A stretch of DNA of 64,000 bases from Amycolatopsis taiwanensis DSM 45107 (GTDB taxonomy: Bacteria > Actinomycetota > Actinomycetes > Mycobacteriales > Pseudonocardiaceae): NCBI RefSeq assembly GCF_000519205.1, contig NZ_JAFB01000008.1, positions 186,001 to 250,000 on the forward strand, in the 5' to 3' direction. Below, in pieces: positions 39,853-50,501 of this stretch. Numbering within the stretch: the stretch's first letter is position 1; each line of letters begins with the position of its first letter. A program made the position numbers and the translations under genes. The notes below the pieces were generated by a model. It was given only the letters and a program-made list of their open reading frames with translations, searched no databases and was not told the origin of the DNA.

Positions 39853-41119
39853 AGCAACCTTCCTGGCCGGGCGAGCAGGGCCGCGGACTGGAAGCCACCG
39901 AAGCCGCTGCCCACCGACAGCACCACGTCCAGGTCCTCGGCCCGGGCCGTCTTGGGCACGTAGTCCAGGTCGCACAACGGATCGGGTTCCTCGTAGTTGG
40001 CGGTGGGGGGCACCACCCCGTACTCGATCGCGAGCGCGCAGGCGGCGAGCTCGATCGAGCCGATCGCGCCGAGCGAGTGCCCGACCATGGACTTGATCGA
40101 GCTCACCGGCACCCGGTAGGCGTGCTCGCCGAGGCTGCGCTTGAAGGCCGCGGTCTCGTGCACGTCGTTCTGCTTGGTGCCCGACCCGTGCGCGTTGACG
40201 TAGCTGACGTCCTCGGCGCACAGCCTCGCCTGCTGCAGCGTGTCGTCGATCGCTGCGGCCATCTCCAGCCCGTCGGGCCGCAGCCCGGTCATGTGGAAGG
40301 CGTTGCAGCGGTTGGCATATCCGGCGATCTGGCAGTACACATGCGCGCCGCGGCGCCGGGCTCGCTCGGCCTCCTCGATGACGACCACCGCGGCGCCCTC
40401 ACCCATGACGAACCCGTCCCGCGTCGCGTCGAACGGGCGCGAGGCGTGCTCCGGGTCGTTGTTGCGCGCCGTGGTGGCCCGGATCGCGTCGAAGCAGGCC
40501 ATGGTGATCGGCGAGATCGGGGCGTCGCTCGCGCCCGCGATCACCACGTCGGCGTCGCCGTCCTCGACCAGTTGGTGCGCGTAGCCGATGGCGTCGATGC
40601 CCGACGTGCACCCGGTGGAGATCACCGCGGCCGGGCCGTGGGCGCCGAACCGGACGGCGACCTCGGCCGCCATGCTGCTCGGTACCAGCGCCTCGTACAG
40701 GAACCTGCTGGCATAGCGGGGATCCACCAGCCAGTCACGGCCGTTGTCCGACAGCACCTTGTATTCGTCTTCCAGTCGCGTGGTGGCGCCGACCGCGCTG
40801 CCCATGGCGACCGCCAGCCGATCGCGGTTCATCGACTCCTTCTCGAACTCGAGCCCGCTGTCGGCGACCGCCTCGCTCGCGGCCACCAGCGCGAACTGGG
40901 TGAACCGGTCGCTCCGGCTGATCTCCTGCCGGGTGAGCCCGGCGGCGAGCGGGTCAAAGTCGCACTCGGCCGCCACCTGGGACCGGAACGAGTCGGGGTC
41001 GAAGAACGAGATCCGGCGCGTCGCGGTCCGGCCGCTGGTGAGCAGCTGCCAGAACTCCTTGCGCCCAATACCTCCCGGGGCCACCACACCGACCCCGGTG
41101 ATCACCGAAGTACGCCCAG

Positions 41120-41123
<4 letters not shown>
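39849..41123 (-). CDS. Ketosynthase alpha (KS-alpha) of type II PKS
   Basis: 424 residues, standard length. N-terminus [20 protein letters not shown]; catalytic Cys in [16 protein letters not shown] (~172); His motifs in [15 protein letters not shown] (~310) and [12 protein letters not shown] (~347). It condenses malonyl units on the ACP with the CLF as partner. Its ATG overlaps the cupin stop. The extra spacing to CLF is filled by two tiny ORFs. It is the best gene for phylogenetic prediction of the product class. Confidence 0.96.
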
Positions 41124-42306
<1,183 letters not shown>

Positions 42307-42310
<4 letters not shown>

Positions 42311-43740
42311 GATCCTCGGCTCCCTTCGGTTTTGTTCAACGCGCGTTGTCTCTTTCCATTCGGCGCCGACCTGGTGACTGAACGTTCCTTTTCTTCCGTG
42401 AGCATCTCGTCGACGAAATGGATGGTGTGCTCGCCGGCGGCGAACACCGGATGGCTCAGCACGGCCCGGTGGAACCCGGCGGTGGTGCTGATTCCCCTGC
42501 CCTGCACGCGAATCTCGGTCAGCGCACGGTCCATTCTGGCCAGTACCGACCGGCGATCCGGGCCCCAGACGACGACCTTCGCCAGTAGCGAGTCGTAGTG
42601 GGGTGGAACCCGCGAGCCCGCCAGGTAACCGGCGTCGACCCGCGTCCACGGGCCGCCGGGCAGTTCGAGCCGCTCCAGCACACCCGGGGTCGGTGCGAAC
42701 GAGGCCCCGGGATCCTCCGCGTTGATCCGGCACTCGATGGCCGCGCCGCTGATCACCACGTCGGATTGGCTCAGCGACAACGGTTCACCGCCCGCGACCC
42801 GCAACTGCTCGGCAACCAGGTCCACGCCGGTGACCATCTCGGTTACCGGATGCTCGACCTGGATGCGCGCGTTCAGTTCCATGAAATAGAACCGGCCGTC
42901 ACCGTCCACAAGGAACTCCATGGTTCCCACGCCGGTGTAGCCCACGCTCAGCGCCCCGCGTACGGCGGCGGCGCCCATTTCCGCGCGCAGCGCCGCGTCC
43001 AGACGCGTGGACGGTGCCTCCTCGACGAGTTTCTGCCGCCGCCGCTGCACCGAGCAGTCCCGCTCGCCGAGGTGGATGCCGTTGCCGTGCCGGTCGCACA
43101 GCACCTGGATCTCGACGTGCCGGGCGCCGGTGAGAAACCGTTCCAGGTAGACGGTGCTGTCCTTGAACACGGCGTGCGCGGCGGACCGGGTGGCGTGGTA
43201 GGTGGTGCGGAAGTCGTGTTTGGTCGGCACGATCGCCATCCCGCGCCCGCCGCCGCCCGCGGCCGCCTTGATGATCACCGGGTAGCCGATCTCCGCGGCG
43301 ATGCGCTCGCCGTCTTCGACCGTCTCGACCGGATCCTCGGTGCCCGGCAACAGGGGCAGGCCCGCGCGCGACATCAGCCCGCGCACGACGGCCTTGCTCG
43401 CGATCCGCGACATCACCTCGGGGTCGGGGCCGACGAAGATGAGGCCGTTCGCCGCGCAGATCTCGGCGAAGTCCGGGTCCTCGGACAGGAACCCGTACCC
43501 GGGATGGATCGCGTCCGCCCCGGACAGCCGCGCGGCCTCCACGATGTTCGGGATGTTCAGGTAGCTGTTCTTGGGCGCCGGTGGCCCGATGCACACCGCG
43601 TCGTCGGCGAAGGCGAGGACCGCCGCGTCGCGGTCGGCGGTGGAATGGACGGCGACCACCTCGATACCCATTTCCCGGCAGGTGCGGGCGACCCGCAGGG
43701 CGATCTCGCCGCGGTTGGCGATGAGCAGTCTGCGGATCAT
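42307..43740 (-). CDS. accC: Acetyl-CoA carboxylase, biotin carboxylase subunit
   Basis: 477 residues. Biotin carboxylase N-domain (IRRLLIANRGEIALRVARTC), ATP-grasp loop AAAGGGGRGMAIV, active-site stretch YFMELNARIQVEHPVTEMVT and the C-domain AAIECRINAEDPGASFAPTP. It carboxylates biotin on the BCCP. The last ~30 residues (after HTIHFVDEML) are basic and not conserved. It overlaps BCCP and ACP genes by four bases each, so pathway-specific malonyl-CoA supply is clear. Confidence 0.94.
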
Positions 43741-44246
43741 CCCGGGCCTCCTTCCCGGTCTTGCGGGGAACCGGGTTCCCCCGGCGCCAGCACGATGAGG
43801 GCCTGGTCGAACTCCACCGCCTCGCCGTTGGGTACGAGCACCTTCTCGACCGTGCCCGCGCATTCGGCGAGCAGCGGGTTCATCAGTTTCATGGCCTCGA
43901 TGATGGCCAGCGTCTGTCCTTTCTCGACGGTGTCGCCCGCCGAGACGAACGGTGGCGCGCCCGGCTGCGGGGCGGTGTAGAAGGTCCCGACCAGCGGCGC
44001 ACGAACCACCACGTGTTCGTCGGTGTTGTCGTCGCTGCCTTCGTGGTCCCTCTCGTCCGGTTGCGGCTGGGAAACCTGAACCACTTGCGGGCCCGTGGCG
44101 GTGTCCGACCATTCCACCTCGACGCTGTGGCCCGCCGCTTGCATCGCAACCCGGCGCACCGTCGGGGAGAGTTTCGCCATCGCGGTGATCTCCCGGGTCA
44201 GCGCGTTCAGGATGGCCGCGTGTTCGGAGTCGTCGGTTCCGTTCAT
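43737..44246 (-). CDS. accB: Acetyl-CoA carboxylase, biotin carboxyl carrier protein
   Basis: 169 residues. An acidic, disordered middle precedes the biotinyl domain: VRAPLVGTFYTAPQPGAPPF and the biotinylation motif EAMKLMNP (Lys ~126). Start ATG 44246 overlaps the carboxyltransferase stop. It is a free-standing BCCP of the AccB type, not the fused AccA of primary mycolate metabolism, which marks the cluster's carboxylase as separate from the housekeeping one. Confidence 0.93.
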   Translation of the reverse strand: MNGTDDSEHAAILNALTREITAMAKLSPTVRRVAMQAAGHSVEVEWSDTATGPQVVQVSQPQPDERDHEGSDDNTDEHVVVRAPLVGTFYTAPQPGAPPFVSAGDTVEKGQTLAIIEAMKLMNPLLAECAGTVEKVLVPNGEAVEFDQALIVLAPGEPGSPQDREGGPG

Positions 44247-45952
44247 GCCGATCTCACCTCGCTTGCCTGCCACTTGCCGTAGGCACGGAACCGTTGGTAC
44301 CGCTGGGAAAGCAGCTCGTTCGTGGGCACATCGGCGAGTTCGCCGAGGTATTCGGCGACCGCCTTGCGCAGGTTGTCCGCGGCCACCTCGGGAGTGACGT
44401 GCGCGCCACCCTCGGGTTCCGGGACGACCGCGTCGACGATGCCCAGGCCGAGCAGCTCCGGTGCGGTGATCCGCAGCGCGCGGGCGGCTTCGGGCGCTTC
44501 CTCCGCCGACCGCCACAGGATCGCCGCGCACCCTTCCGGGCTGATCACCGAGTAGAAACCGTTTTCGAGCATCAGGACGCGGTCCGCGGTGGCCAGCGCC
44601 AATGCACCGCCGCTGCCACCTTCGCCGGTGATCACCGAGATGACGGGCACCGGCAGCGTGCTGCTACGCATGATGCACTCGGCGATCGCCGCCGACTGTC
44701 CGCGTTGCTCGGCTTCGATGCCGGGAAACGCGCCCGGGGTGTCCACCAGGCAGACCACCGGCAGCCGCAGCGAGGCCGCGTAGTCCATCAGGCGATGCGC
44801 CTTCCGGTAGCCCTCCGGGTGCGCCATCCCGAAGTTGCTGGCCAGCCGGTCGGAGGTGGTGTGGCCCTTCTGATGACCGATCACCATCACCCGGTGCCCG
44901 GCGATTCTGGCCGGGCCGCCGACGATGGCGGGATCGTCGCCGAAGGTGCGGTCCCCGTTCAGCGGACAGAACTCGTCGAACGCCAGGCTCAGGTAGTCCG
45001 TTGTGGACGGACGGTCGACGTGCCGGGCGCGGCGCACCACTTCCCACGGATCCCGGCTGCCGAGCCGTTTCGCGCGGCGGACCGGTGGTGCGCCCGACAC
45101 CTTCCTCGGCTTGCGGTCGTCGGGCCGGTGCACGCTGAGCAGGCGCCGCACCAGCGGCCGGAGCCCGGGACGGGCGACCACGCCGTCCACCATCCCGTGC
45201 TCGAGCAGGAACTCCGCCGTCTGGAACCCGGCCGGCAACTCCTGCCGGACGGTCTGCTCGATCACCCTCGGCCCGGCGAAGCCGATCAGCGCCCCGGCCT
45301 CCGCGAGCACGATGTGGCCCAGCGACGCGAACGAGGCGCTCACCCCGCCGAACGTCGGGTTGGTCAGGACGCAGATGGAGAGCACGCCGTCCTGTCGCAG
45401 TCCGGCCATGGCCTGCGCGGTCTTCGCCAGCTGCATCAGGGACAGGCACCCTTCCTGCATCCGCGCACCGCTGGAGGCGGTGACCACCAGCAACGGCGTC
45501 CGGGTGCGCCGGGCGCGCTCGGCGGCCACCGCGACACACTCGCCGACGGCCGATCCCATGCTGCCGCCCATGAACCGGAAGTCCATCGCGGCGACGACCA
45601 CCTCGAACCCGTCGATTTCCGCGGTGCCGAACACCACGGCCTCCACCTCGCCGGACTTCTCGGCAGCCGCGGCGTGGCTCTTCGGATAGTTCCGCCGGTC
45701 GCCGAACCCGATCGGGTCGCGGCCGGCCTGGTCGCCGGGGATCGCTTCGTGGGTCAGCTCGACGAACGTCGCGGCGTCGACGAGCTGCGCGATCCGCTGC
45801 CGCGCGGTCAGCTGGGTGTGGTACCCGCATTCCGCGCAGACGCCGAGATCACGCTCCAGCCGTTTCCGGTAGAGCAGTCCCCGGCAACCGGGACATACCT
45901 GCCAGTCGCCGACGTCCCGTACGGACGCGGACGTGAGTCTGATCGCGGTCAT
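44243..45952 (-). CDS. Acetyl-CoA carboxylase carboxyltransferase, fused beta and alpha subunits
   Basis: 569 residues. The N-terminal half is AccD-like with a zinc ribbon (CPGCRGLLYRKRLERDLGVC, then AEC) and GGSMGSAVGE, TASSGARMQEG. The C-terminal half from ~300 is AccA-like (LAFDEFCPLNGDRTFGDDPA, CLVDTPGAFPGIEAEQRGQS, GEGGSGGALALATAD). Fusions of the two carboxyltransferase halves are usual in polyketide clusters with their own ACC (JadN-type). It lies 5 bases from the cyclase stop. Confidence 0.94.
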   Translation of the reverse strand: MTAIRLTSASVRDVGDWQVCPGCRGLLYRKRLERDLGVCAECGYHTQLTARQRIAQLVDAATFVELTHEAIPGDQAGRDPIGFGDRRNYPKSHAAAAEKSGEVEAVVFGTAEIDGFEVVVAAMDFRFMGGSMGSAVGECVAVAAERARRTRTPLLVVTASSGARMQEGCLSLMQLAKTAQAMAGLRQDGVLSICVLTNPTFGGVSASFASLGHIVLAEAGALIGFAGPRVIEQTVRQELPAGFQTAEFLLEHGMVDGVVARPGLRPLVRRLLSVHRPDDRKPRKVSGAPPVRRAKRLGSRDPWEVVRRARHVDRPSTTDYLSLAFDEFCPLNGDRTFGDDPAIVGGPARIAGHRVMVIGHQKGHTTSDRLASNFGMAHPEGYRKAHRLMDYAASLRLPVVCLVDTPGAFPGIEAEQRGQSAAIAECIMRSSTLPVPVISVITGEGGSGGALALATADRVLMLENGFYSVISPEGCAAILWRSAEEAPEAARALRITAPELLGLGIVDAVVPEPEGGAHVTPEVAADNLRKAVAEYLGELADVPTNELLSQRYQRFRAYGKWQASEVRSA

Positions 45953-45957
45953 GGCAA

Positions 45958-46626
45958 TCAGCCGTCGGCCCGCCAGCGGTAGAACTCCCTGGCAACCGCA
46001 TCAACCGGGCTGGTCCAGGTGTCCGGGCTGTACGCGCTGATGTAGGGGCGAAGATCGGCCATGATCTGAGCGAAGGCCGGCTGGTCGTGGTTCTCCCGCA
46101 CCGCTTCGTTGAACGCCGGGTCGGTCCGCTCCAGCAGGTGCAGGTAGACGTCGTCGATCGAGTACAGCCAGCGGCCGGCGACGCCCATCTGGGCCGGCAG
46201 TTCTCCGGCGTCGGATTCGCGGAAGATTCGCGCGACGTCCGGCTCGGCGCCGGGCTTGATGTGCGCGGCGATGACGATCTGGCTCGTGCTGCCCGAGGGC
46301 GGCTTACGGCCCGGAATCCAGCGGTAGAACTCCTTGGCCACCGAGTCGGACGGCGCTTTCCAGTCCTTCGGATACGGCGTCACGTACGGGGCGATGGCCT
46401 CGCTGATCTCCTTGAAGGCGGGGTGCCCGCGAGTCTTGCCGGACACCTTCGGATCCACCGAGCGCTCGATGATGTGGATGTAGAGGTCGTCCAGCGAGAG
46501 CAGGGTTCGCCCGATCACGTCGAAGTCCTGCGGCCGGGTCGTTTCGTCGTAGTAACGGAAGACGTCACCGACCTTGTCCTCACTGCCCGGGACAATTCGG
46601 GCGACAATCACGCTGCGAAAAGTCAT
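45958..46626 (-). CDS. Tandem TcmI-family polyketide cyclase
   Basis: 222 residues from ATG 46626 (CCAAGGAGCAGCC upstream), containing two complete TcmI-type ferredoxin-like domains. Domain 1 starts SVIVARIVPGSEDKVGDVFR and ends AKEFYRWIPG; domain 2 starts QIVIAAHIKPGAEPDVARIF and ends AREFYRWRAD. Single TcmI domains (~110 residues) close the last rings in tetracenomycin and pentangular compounds. A duplicated version in one chain would form an intramolecular dimer. It is the first gene of the operon, directly after the promoter. Confidence 0.9.
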   Translation of the reverse strand: MTFRSVIVARIVPGSEDKVGDVFRYYDETTRPQDFDVIGRTLLSLDDLYIHIIERSVDPKVSGKTRGHPAFKEISEAIAPYVTPYPKDWKAPSDSVAKEFYRWIPGRKPPSGSTSQIVIAAHIKPGAEPDVARIFRESDAGELPAQMGVAGRWLYSIDDVYLHLLERTDPAFNEAVRENHDQPAFAQIMADLRPYISAYSPDTWTSPVDAVAREFYRWRADG

Positions 46627-46786
46627 GGCTGCTCCTTGGCTGACGGCTGGAAAGAATTCCGCTCGACGCGCGGACTTTCGCGTGGTCGTACTCGGCCGTC
46701 CGCGGATCCCACGAAGTGGGCGAATGCCGGCGCTGGCAATCCTGGGACGGGAAATTCGTTTGACTCCGGATGGGGAACGGGTCCGG

Positions 46787-46815
46787 TTAATACGACCTCA
46801 CGTGAAATGAGTAAA
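46787..46815 (-). promoter_or_regulatory. Probable promoter of the polyketide operon with TCACGTGA palindrome
   Basis: On the minus strand TTTACT (plus 46810-46815), 17 bases, then TATTAA (plus 46787-46792). Between the hexamers is the perfect 8-base palindrome TCACGTGA (46798-46805), a plausible operator. The inferred 5' leader to the cyclase ATG is about 150 bases. Confidence 0.45.
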
Positions 46816-47273
46816 GCCTGAGAATGCCGAGGGGGTCTTCACCCGATCGGCGTGACCTGAGAGCACAGCTGGGCGACAGGCCACTACCTGGAGTATCGAC
46901 GACTGAGATCTTCTCCACGCTGCGTATGTGCTACCGCCGGGCCGGGTCACCCTCACCCTCCCGCGAATTCCGCCTGCGCTGCAACAAATCCGCAGGTCAA
47001 GGCGGTTTCTTGGGCGGCCCCCGGCGGCCATGTCGATGGGAAGACCACCGTGTCACCCGCAGGCGCTCTGCCCGGGCGATTCCCGAGTGAGTAGGTGACT
47101 CCTCGTGATTACCGAGACACGTTGGGCCATCGTCCTGCGCGCGGTGTCACCCGAATATCAGCAGCCGAGGGAATTGTTTCGCATGCCCGTGTCCCCGGTC
47201 CGGGCGCCCGAAATCCGGGTTCAGCACCGAGTATGGAATCGTTGCGCGCGGAACCATGTGGAGAGGAATGCTC
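46816..47273. other. Non-coding stretch between polyketide operon and aldo/keto reductase
   Basis: About 460 bases between divergent genes. Short frames on both strands show no protein-like pattern or ribosome site. It presumably holds the reductase promoter and the distal control region of the polyketide operon. GAGAGGAATGCTC before 47274 is the reductase ribosome site. No repeat or RNA motif was recognised. Confidence 0.5.
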
Positions 47274-48140
47274 ATGACAGCAACCGCGCTTCCCGGCGGA
47301 ACGTTCAGCCTGGCCGCGGACCTGACGGTCACGCGGATGGGATACGGCGCCATGCAACTGGCCGGCCCGCACGTCTTCGGCCCGCCGGCCGACCGCGACG
47401 CAGCCGTGGCGGTGCTGCGCGAGGCGGTTCGGCTGGGCATCACGCACATCGACACCGCCGACTTCTACGGCCCGTACGTCACCAACGAGATCATCAAAGA
47501 AGCCCTGCACCCCTACCCGGACGACCTGCACATCGTGACGAAGGTCGGAGCGTTGCGCGACGCCGAGGGAAACTGGCCCAAGGCGCTCGCGCCCGAGCAG
47601 CTGCGCCAGGCCGTCCAGGACAACCTGGCCCATCTGGGACTGGAGGCCCTCGACGTCGTGAACCTGCGCGTCGGCGGATTCGACAGCCCCGAACCAGGTT
47701 CCATCGCCGAGCCGTTCACCGTGCTCGCCCAGTTGCAGCGGGAGGGGCTGATCAGGCATCTCGGGCTGAGCAACGTCAACCGCGAGCAGATCGCCGAAGC
47801 CCAGGCGATCGCGCCGATCGTGTGCGTGCAGAACAACTACAACCTCGCCCACCGCGCCGACGACGACCTGATCGATTCCCTTGCCGCGCAAGGAATCGCC
47901 TATGTGCCCTACTTCCCGCTCGGCGGCTTCTCCCCGCTGCAGTCCGAGGAGCTGAACGCGGTGGCCGCCCGGGTGGGCGCCGGGCCGATGGCCGTCGCGC
48001 TGGCATGGTTGCTCCAGCGCTCCCCGAACATCCTGCTCATTCCCGGCACCTCATCGGTCGCGCATCTGCGCGACAACGTCGCCGCCGCCGCGCTGAGGCT
48101 TCCCGAGGACGAACTGGCCGAGCTGAATCGCATCGCATGA
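47274..48140 (+). CDS. Aldo/keto reductase
   Basis: 288 residues from ATG 47274; an earlier in-frame ATG at 47256 lacks a ribosome site. Family motifs: LTVTRMGYGAMQLAGP, catalytic Asp/Tyr in HIDTADFYGPYVTNEII, Lys in HIVTKVGA, IRHLGLSNVNREQIAEAQ and the C-terminal ILLIPGTSSVAHLRDNVAAA. It reduces aldehydes or ketones with NADPH. The 3' end overlaps the convergent regulator gene by 90 bases. It is near the polyketide operon but on the opposite strand, so a tailoring role is possible but unproven. Confidence 0.88.
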   Translation: MTATALPGGTFSLAADLTVTRMGYGAMQLAGPHVFGPPADRDAAVAVLREAVRLGITHIDTADFYGPYVTNEIIKEALHPYPDDLHIVTKVGALRDAEGNWPKALAPEQLRQAVQDNLAHLGLEALDVVNLRVGGFDSPEPGSIAEPFTVLAQLQREGLIRHLGLSNVNREQIAEAQAIAPIVCVQNNYNLAHRADDDLIDSLAAQGIAYVPYFPLGGFSPLQSEELNAVAARVGAGPMAVALAWLLQRSPNILLIPGTSSVAHLRDNVAAAALRLPEDELAELNRIA

Positions 48141-49133
48141 ACGCTTGTCCCTGTCCTCGGCCAGAGACTCCCCGAGAGCGGTGGTCGCGTACAGCACGGT
48201 GCGGCCGGACCGCTCCCGCGCGACGAGCCCGCTCTCGCGGAGCACACGCAGTTGTTGTGAAACCGCGCTGGGTGTGACGCGGAGCCGGCGGGCCAGTTCG
48301 GTCGTCGTCGCGGGGGAACGCAGTGCCTCGAGGAGTTCCGCCCGCGCGCGGCCAAGCAACCTGACCGTGCTGCCCGCCGGTGCCCGTGTCTGGCTGTCCC
48401 ACAACGTCCCGGTGCCGCGGGCCGGGTACCGCACCGTTGTCTGAGTGGTCGTGTTCAGCTTGATCAGCACGTGGGGCGAGCCGAGCGCGACCGGGATGAG
48501 GACCAGCCCGCCGGGGCCACGGTTCACGACGCGCTCGCCCTCCGACCAAGGTTCACCCAGGATCAGGCGGCCGTCGTGCCAGCGCAGGTCCCGGTGCAGG
48601 CCGGCGAACAACCTCTCGGCACCGCCTGCGGCCAACTGCTTCGCGCGATAGGCGATGTCCGCCTCGAGGACGGCTCTCATCCGTGGCCAGTGCGGTGCGA
48701 TGAGCCGATCATGTGCCGCACGCAGTTCCGCGGCGACCGTCCGCAGGCCGACCGCGGGTTGGCCGGCAAGCGCAGCGACAGCGTCCGGGAGCCGGTCGCC
48801 GAACACGCGACGAAGGCTGGCGCGTACCTGGCCGGCGGTCGTTTGCCGCAACGCCACCAGGTCGTCCTCGATGGACGGTCGAGGACCGGCCGGGGCGGGC
48901 ACGAGGAACGATGGCGAACTCGGCAGGTTGCCTGCTATCAGGGGCCAGGTATGAGAGAGGCCCAGCGGCTCCTTGGCGAGTTCCCCCACAGCCCAGCGCA
49001 GCCAGCGGACATTGCTCGGCTGACGGTCGTGCCCGGCGAGCTGCTGCAGGCTGGACACCGTTTCCGACAGCGGTGAGATCGCGAACCGGGTCGCCGCCAG
49101 CTCGGCCACGCCGAGTTCGACTGTCAAGGTCAC
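48051..49133 (-). CDS. ArsR-type winged-helix regulator with long N-terminal domain (DUF5937-like)
   Basis: 360 residues from a GTG. The N-terminal ~230 residues (VAELAATRFAISPLSETVSS...) match the DUF5937-type sensor region found in many actinobacterial regulators. The winged helix is at ~260-320 with recognition region TTELARRLRVTPSAVSQQLR and VARERSGRTVLYATTALGES. It diverges from an MFS efflux gene with 67 bases between, including a TAGCC/GGCTA palindrome, and so probably represses that pump. Confidence 0.85.
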   Translation of the reverse strand: MTLTVELGVAELAATRFAISPLSETVSSLQQLAGHDRQPSNVRWLRWAVGELAKEPLGLSHTWPLIAGNLPSSPSFLVPAPAGPRPSIEDDLVALRQTTAGQVRASLRRVFGDRLPDAVAALAGQPAVGLRTVAAELRAAHDRLIAPHWPRMRAVLEADIAYRAKQLAAGGAERLFAGLHRDLRWHDGRLILGEPWSEGERVVNRGPGGLVLIPVALGSPHVLIKLNTTTQTTVRYPARGTGTLWDSQTRAPAGSTVRLLGRARAELLEALRSPATTTELARRLRVTPSAVSQQLRVLRESGLVARERSGRTVLYATTALGESLAEDRDKRSCDAIQLGQFVLGKPQRGGGDVVAQMRDR

Positions 49134-49146
49134 GATCGCGAGTATG

Positions 49147-49159
49147 TAGCCTCCGGCTA
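49147..49159. promoter_or_regulatory. Palindromic operator candidate between regulator and MFS genes
   Basis: TAGCC TCC GGCTA, a perfect 5-base inverted repeat with 3-base centre, 14 bases before the regulator GTG and ~41 before the MFS GTG. The position suits auto-repression plus control of the pump. Confidence 0.5.
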
Positions 49160-49200
49160 AATGGTGTCGTCACCGCCGCCGGGGATTCCACGATGCCGAC

Positions 49201-50394
49201 GTGACCGGAATCGGGCTTCCCTCCGCCTACTGGCGGGTGTGGTGGGCGGCGGGCGTCGACGCCATCGGAGACGGGGCGTTCGCCGCCGCCGTTCCATTGC
49301 TCGCCGTCGCGGTCACGCGTGATGCCCGGCTCGTGTCGATCGTGTCCGCCGCGACGTACCTGCCGTGGCTACTGCTGTCCCTCCCCGCCGGCGCACTTGT
49401 CGACCGGCGCGACCGCGCGAGCCTCATGTGGCGAGCACAGGCGATCCAGGCGCTGATCGTCGCCGCCACCGCGGTGCTGGTCGCGTCCGGCCGGGCCGGG
49501 ATCCCGGCGCTCGCGGCCGCGGCCTTCGGTCTGGGCGCGTGCGAGGTCGTGTTCGCCAACGCCGCGCAGGCGATCCTGCCGGACATCGTCCCGAAAGCCT
49601 TGCTGCACAAGGCGAACGGTCACCAACAGGCGATCACCGCGATCGGCCAGCAGTTCGTGGGACCGCCCTTGGGAAGCCTGCTGTTCACCGCCGCCGCGGC
49701 GCTGCCCCTTGGGCTCGATGCCGCCTCTTTCGCCCTGTCCGCCCTGCTGGTGTCGGCACTGCCGCGGTGTCGGAGCCCACGTATCGAGCACCCGCCGATT
49801 CGCACGGCGGTTGCCGACGGTCTGCGCTGGCTGGCCCGTCACCGGCTGTTGCGCACCCTCGCCATCTTGCTCGCGGTGAACAACTTCTGCAGCCAGCTCG
49901 GCAATGCGACGCTGGTGCTGCTGGCAACCCAGACGCTGCACCTGAGCGCACGTGGTTACGGCTTGCTGCTGGCCGGCGCCGCACTGGGCAGCCTGGTCGG
50001 TGCCGTGGTCAATGCGCGGCTCGTCGCCCGGATCGGCGCGACCGGCGCCCTGATCACCGCGCTCGGCGCGAACGTCGTCATCTTCGCCGGGATCGGGCTG
50101 AGCCCGAACGCGGTCGTGCTCGCCGCTCTCCTGGCCACCAACGGCTTTGCCACCACCCTCTGGAACATCGTGACCGTCAGCCTCCGGCAGCGTCTCGTGC
50201 CTGCCGACCTGCTCGGCCGTGTCAACAGCGTTTACAAGATGCTCGGCTGGGGCCTGATCCCGCTCGGGGCACTGGCCGGCGGCCTCGCCGCCAGCCTGTT
50301 CGGATTACGCGCGCCGTACCCGATCGCGGGCGCGCTGCGGGGAATCGCCTTGCTGGCCGCGATGTCCACGCTGATTCGTGCTCCCCGTGACTGA
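49201..50394 (+). CDS. MFS efflux transporter (MefA/DHA3-like)
   Basis: 397 residues, twelve predicted spans. GTG start followed by SAYWRVWWAAGVDAIGDGAF; loop 2-3 signature GALVDRRDRASLMWRAQA; phrase LPDIVPKALLHKANGHQQAI typical of the DHA3/enterobactin-exporter branch. It likely exports a drug-like compound and could serve self-resistance for the polyketide 3 kb away, but the divergent regulator suggests response to an external ligand. The start lacks a clear ribosome site. Confidence 0.83.
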   Translation: MTGIGLPSAYWRVWWAAGVDAIGDGAFAAAVPLLAVAVTRDARLVSIVSAATYLPWLLLSLPAGALVDRRDRASLMWRAQAIQALIVAATAVLVASGRAGIPALAAAAFGLGACEVVFANAAQAILPDIVPKALLHKANGHQQAITAIGQQFVGPPLGSLLFTAAAALPLGLDAASFALSALLVSALPRCRSPRIEHPPIRTAVADGLRWLARHRLLRTLAILLAVNNFCSQLGNATLVLLATQTLHLSARGYGLLLAGAALGSLVGAVVNARLVARIGATGALITALGANVVIFAGIGLSPNAVVLAALLATNGFATTLWNIVTVSLRQRLVPADLLGRVNSVYKMLGWGLIPLGALAGGLAASLFGLRAPYPIAGALRGIALLAAMSTLIRAPRD

Positions 50395-50501
50395 CCGTGC
50401 ACCCGGCGAGTCCGGCCTGGTACGGACCATGTCTATCCTCGTGAACAACCGGGATCCTGCCCGTTCCCGGCGCGATGGGTGGTTCAGGGAAGGGGTAGTA
50501 C

